Assembly (NCBI GenBank): GCA_963545265.1
Contig: CAUUHY010000005.1
Coordinates: forward strand, 1 to 64,000
Reading direction: 5' to 3'
Origin: CAJPPJ01 sp963545265
GTDB taxonomy: Bacteria > Bacillota_I > Bacilli_A > RF39 > UBA660
DNA: 64,000 bases
This document shows, piece after piece, positions 62,207 to 64,000 of the stretch (within the stretch, counting starts at the first letter, position 1; each line of letters opens with the position of its first letter). The translations under genes were made by a program, and so were the position numbers. The notes under the pieces are model-generated. The model was not told the origin of the DNA and made no database searches. It worked only from the letters and a program-made list of their open reading frames with translations.

Positions 62207-64000
62207 ATTCTTCAATATTTTCTTCTATCTCATCTTTTGGCGTTAAAGCTACTGATGAAAGTTTACTTTCATTTTTTAAATTTATTAATTTTATACCTTG
62301 TGTATTTCTTCCAATTGTAGAAATTTGTTCTTGAGATATTTTAATAACTGTCCCCTGGTCTGTAATAAGTAAAATATTTTCTGTTTCTAGTGGGTATTTA
62401 ACAGATATTAAACTCCCTGTTTTTTCGGTTGTGTTTAAAGCTTTTACTCCTTTTGCCCCTCTTTTGGTAATTCTAAAATCTTCTACTTTAGTTTTCTTTC
62501 CATATCCATTTTCTGTAACAATTAATAATTCATTATTATCTTCAATCACTTCTGAACCAACAACTACAGAACCATCTAAATTCATTCCTCTACATCCTGA
62601 AGCTGTTCTTCCTGTAGGTCTTACTTCATCTTCTTTAAATTTAACTATTTTACCGTTTTTAGATGCGATAACTATATAATCTTCACCTAAAGATTTTTTA
62701 ACAGCTATTAATTTATCATTTTCTTTTAATGAAATAGCTATTTTACCATTAGATCTAATGTTTTCAAATTCAGATATAAGAGTTCTCTTAACACAAGCTT
62801 GTTCTGTTATAAAAACTATATATTTAGATTTTTCATCTTTTCCATCAACACTTAATAAAGAAGTGATTTTTTCATCTTTAGCAAGTGGTAAGATGTTAAT
62901 TATTGGTAATCCTTTAGATTGTCTACTGTATTCTGGTATTTCATAACCTTTTAATCTATAAACTATACCTAGATTACTAAACATTAATAAATAATCATGA
63001 GATTTCATACTAATTAATTTTTCAGTATAATCTTCGTCATTTACACTAATTCCCTTAATACCAACTCCACCTCTATTTTGAACTTTATATGTATCATTAT
63101 TGACACGTTTGATATATCCATTATGAGTAAGCGTAATTATTATATCTTCTTCTGGAATAAGAGATTCATCTTCTATATAATCAACTGCAGTCATATCAAT
63201 ATTTGTTTTACGTTCGTCGTTATATTTATTTTTAATTTCTAATAGTTCTTCTTTAATTATATTTAAAATTCTTTCTTCTTTTTCTAAAATATCTTTTAAA
63301 TCAGCTATTAATTCAATTAATTCTTTTAATTCTTCATCTAATTTTTCTCTTTCTAATCCTGTTAATCTTTTCATCTTCATTTCTAGAATAGATTTTGCTT
63401 GAATTTCTGATAATTTAAAATTGTTTTGAAGTTTTTCAATAGATTCTTCATCAGTTTTAGAGCTTCTAATTATATTTACTACAGCATCTATGTTATCAAG
63501 CGCAATTTTTAATCCTTCCAATATATGTTCTCTAGCTGAAGCTTTTTCTAAATCAAATTGAGTTCTTTTAGTTATAACTAAAATTTGATGTTCTATATAT
63601 TTTTCTAATATTTCTTTTAAATTAAGAAGTTTTGGTTCATTATCAACAAGCGCTAACATATTAACACCATAATTTTGTTGTAATTCAGTATGTTTATATA
63701 AATTATTCAATATTACATTAGCATTAACATCTCTTCTTAATTCTATAACAATCTTAATAGTTCCTCTATTTGATTCATCTCTTAAGTCAGTAACACCATC
63801 TATTGTTTTATTTTTAACTAAGTTAGCAATACTATTTACTAAATTAGCTTTATTTACCATATAAGGTATTTCACTAACTATAATTTGTGATTTTCCATTT
63901 GCTTTTTCAACTATTTCAGCTCTTGATCTGATAGTAATACTTCCTTTACCAGTTTCATAAGCTTTTTTAATACCTTGATTACCTAATATAGTTGCTCCTG
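62205..64000 (-). CDS. gyrA: DNA gyrase subunit A (C-terminal ~600 residues)
   Basis: The frame stays open to the right edge, so the 5' part is outside the window. It opens in the winged-helix/tower region (GNQGIKKAYETGKGSI, IIVSEIPYMVNKANLVNSIA), continues through the coiled coil and C-gate (RLTGLEREKLDEELKEL), then a beta-pinwheel of repeats whose first blade has NRGGVGIKG, the GyrA box (QRRGGKG) in slightly altered form. That box and the dnaX/SRP/parS context favour GyrA over ParC. The C-terminus is short and acidic (ENIEE). Confidence 0.9.
   Translation of the reverse strand, partial: GATILGNQGIKKAYETGKGSITIRSRAEIVEKANGKSQIIVSEIPYMVNKANLVNSIANLVKNKTIDGVTDLRDESNRGTIKIVIELRRDVNANVILNNLYKHTELQQNYGVNMLALVDNEPKLLNLKEILEKYIEHQILVITKRTQFDLEKASAREHILEGLKIALDNIDAVVNIIRSSKTDEESIEKLQNNFKLSEIQAKSILEMKMKRLTGLEREKLDEELKELIELIADLKDILEKEERILNIIKEELLEIKNKYNDERKTNIDMTAVDYIEDESLIPEEDIIITLTHNGYIKRVNNDTYKVQNRGGVGIKGISVNDEDYTEKLISMKSHDYLLMFSNLGIVYRLKGYEIPEYSRQSKGLPIINILPLAKDEKITSLLSVDGKDEKSKYIVFITEQACVKRTLISEFENIRSNGKIAISLKENDKLIAVKKSLGEDYIVIASKNGKIVKFKEDEVRPTGRTASGCRGMNLDGSVVVGSEVIEDNNELLIVTENGYGKKTKVEDFRITKRGAKGVKALNTTEKTGSLISVKYPLETENILLITDQGTVIKISQEQISTIGRNTQGIKLINLKNESKLSSVALTPKDEIEENIEE

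Noticed and set aside
62205..64000. ParC (topoisomerase IV) instead of GyrA
   Set aside because: A GyrA-box-like NRGGVGIKG and the origin-type neighbourhood favour GyrA, although the 5' half is not visible.

Overview
The window is very AT-rich DNA from a low-GC Gram-positive bacterium. It carries SpoVG, the RNA polymerase delta subunit, long-form HPF, TagO, a CdaA/CdaR pair, a MurM/FemX-type enzyme and Bacillus-like gene orders (dnaX-ebfC-recR, rplI-dnaB, hpf-secA). TGA is used as a normal stop (for example prmC and the M23 peptidase end in ATGA overlaps), so the code is standard and this is not a Mycoplasma/Spiroplasma. The tmRNA tag ends in AYAFA, an ending like those of Mollicutes tags. 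The best guess is an uncultured, fermentative (lactate dehydrogenase) gut-type member of the Bacilli (RF39/Erysipelotrichia-like). This is inference from gene content only.

Nearly all genes are on the minus strand. Positions 1-18,000 are accessory: a GNAT/HExxH fusion, DUF3841, DUF1835-like and DIP1984-like proteins, a nucleotidyltransferase, a stand-alone RsgA, transglutaminase-like and unknown proteins, and several decayed genes. This region abuts the 3' end of secA. Decayed copies of the secA tail (SEC-C motif plus terminator) recur at about 16.7 and 13.6 kb, and an internal secA fragment lies at about 5.6 kb. Between 13.7 and 18.0 kb, hisS, a TetR-methyltransferase pair and a YunG-UDG fusion are separated by copies of the 11-bp repeat AACTTATCTAA, giving a cassette-like array. 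hisS has a histidine-containing leader peptide and a complete attenuator.

Positions 18-31 kb hold secA, hpf, a giant prepilin-like protein, wall and central metabolism genes (tagO, rpiB, rpmE, murA, fba) and the c-di-AMP synthase operon (cdaA-cdaR). Positions 31-43 kb hold a thymidylate kinase, a transglutaminase-like gene, tmRNA, ldh, smpB, rnr, secG, murD, a divergent femX-like gene, a metallophosphoesterase, a 37-residue membrane peptide, prmC and prfA.

Positions 43-64 kb are an origin-proximal housekeeping block: rpoE, a LemA-like gene, ung, rlmH, a WalJ-type hydrolase, an M23 peptidase, dnaB, rplI, a minimal GdpP-like DHH phosphodiesterase, spoVG, rsmA, a 3D-domain protein, tatD, mfd, pth, rsmI, a TrmN6-like gene, holB, recR, ebfC, dnaX, a small SRP RNA flanked by two parS sites, and the 3' part of gyrA running off the right edge. 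oriC probably lies beyond position 64,000.
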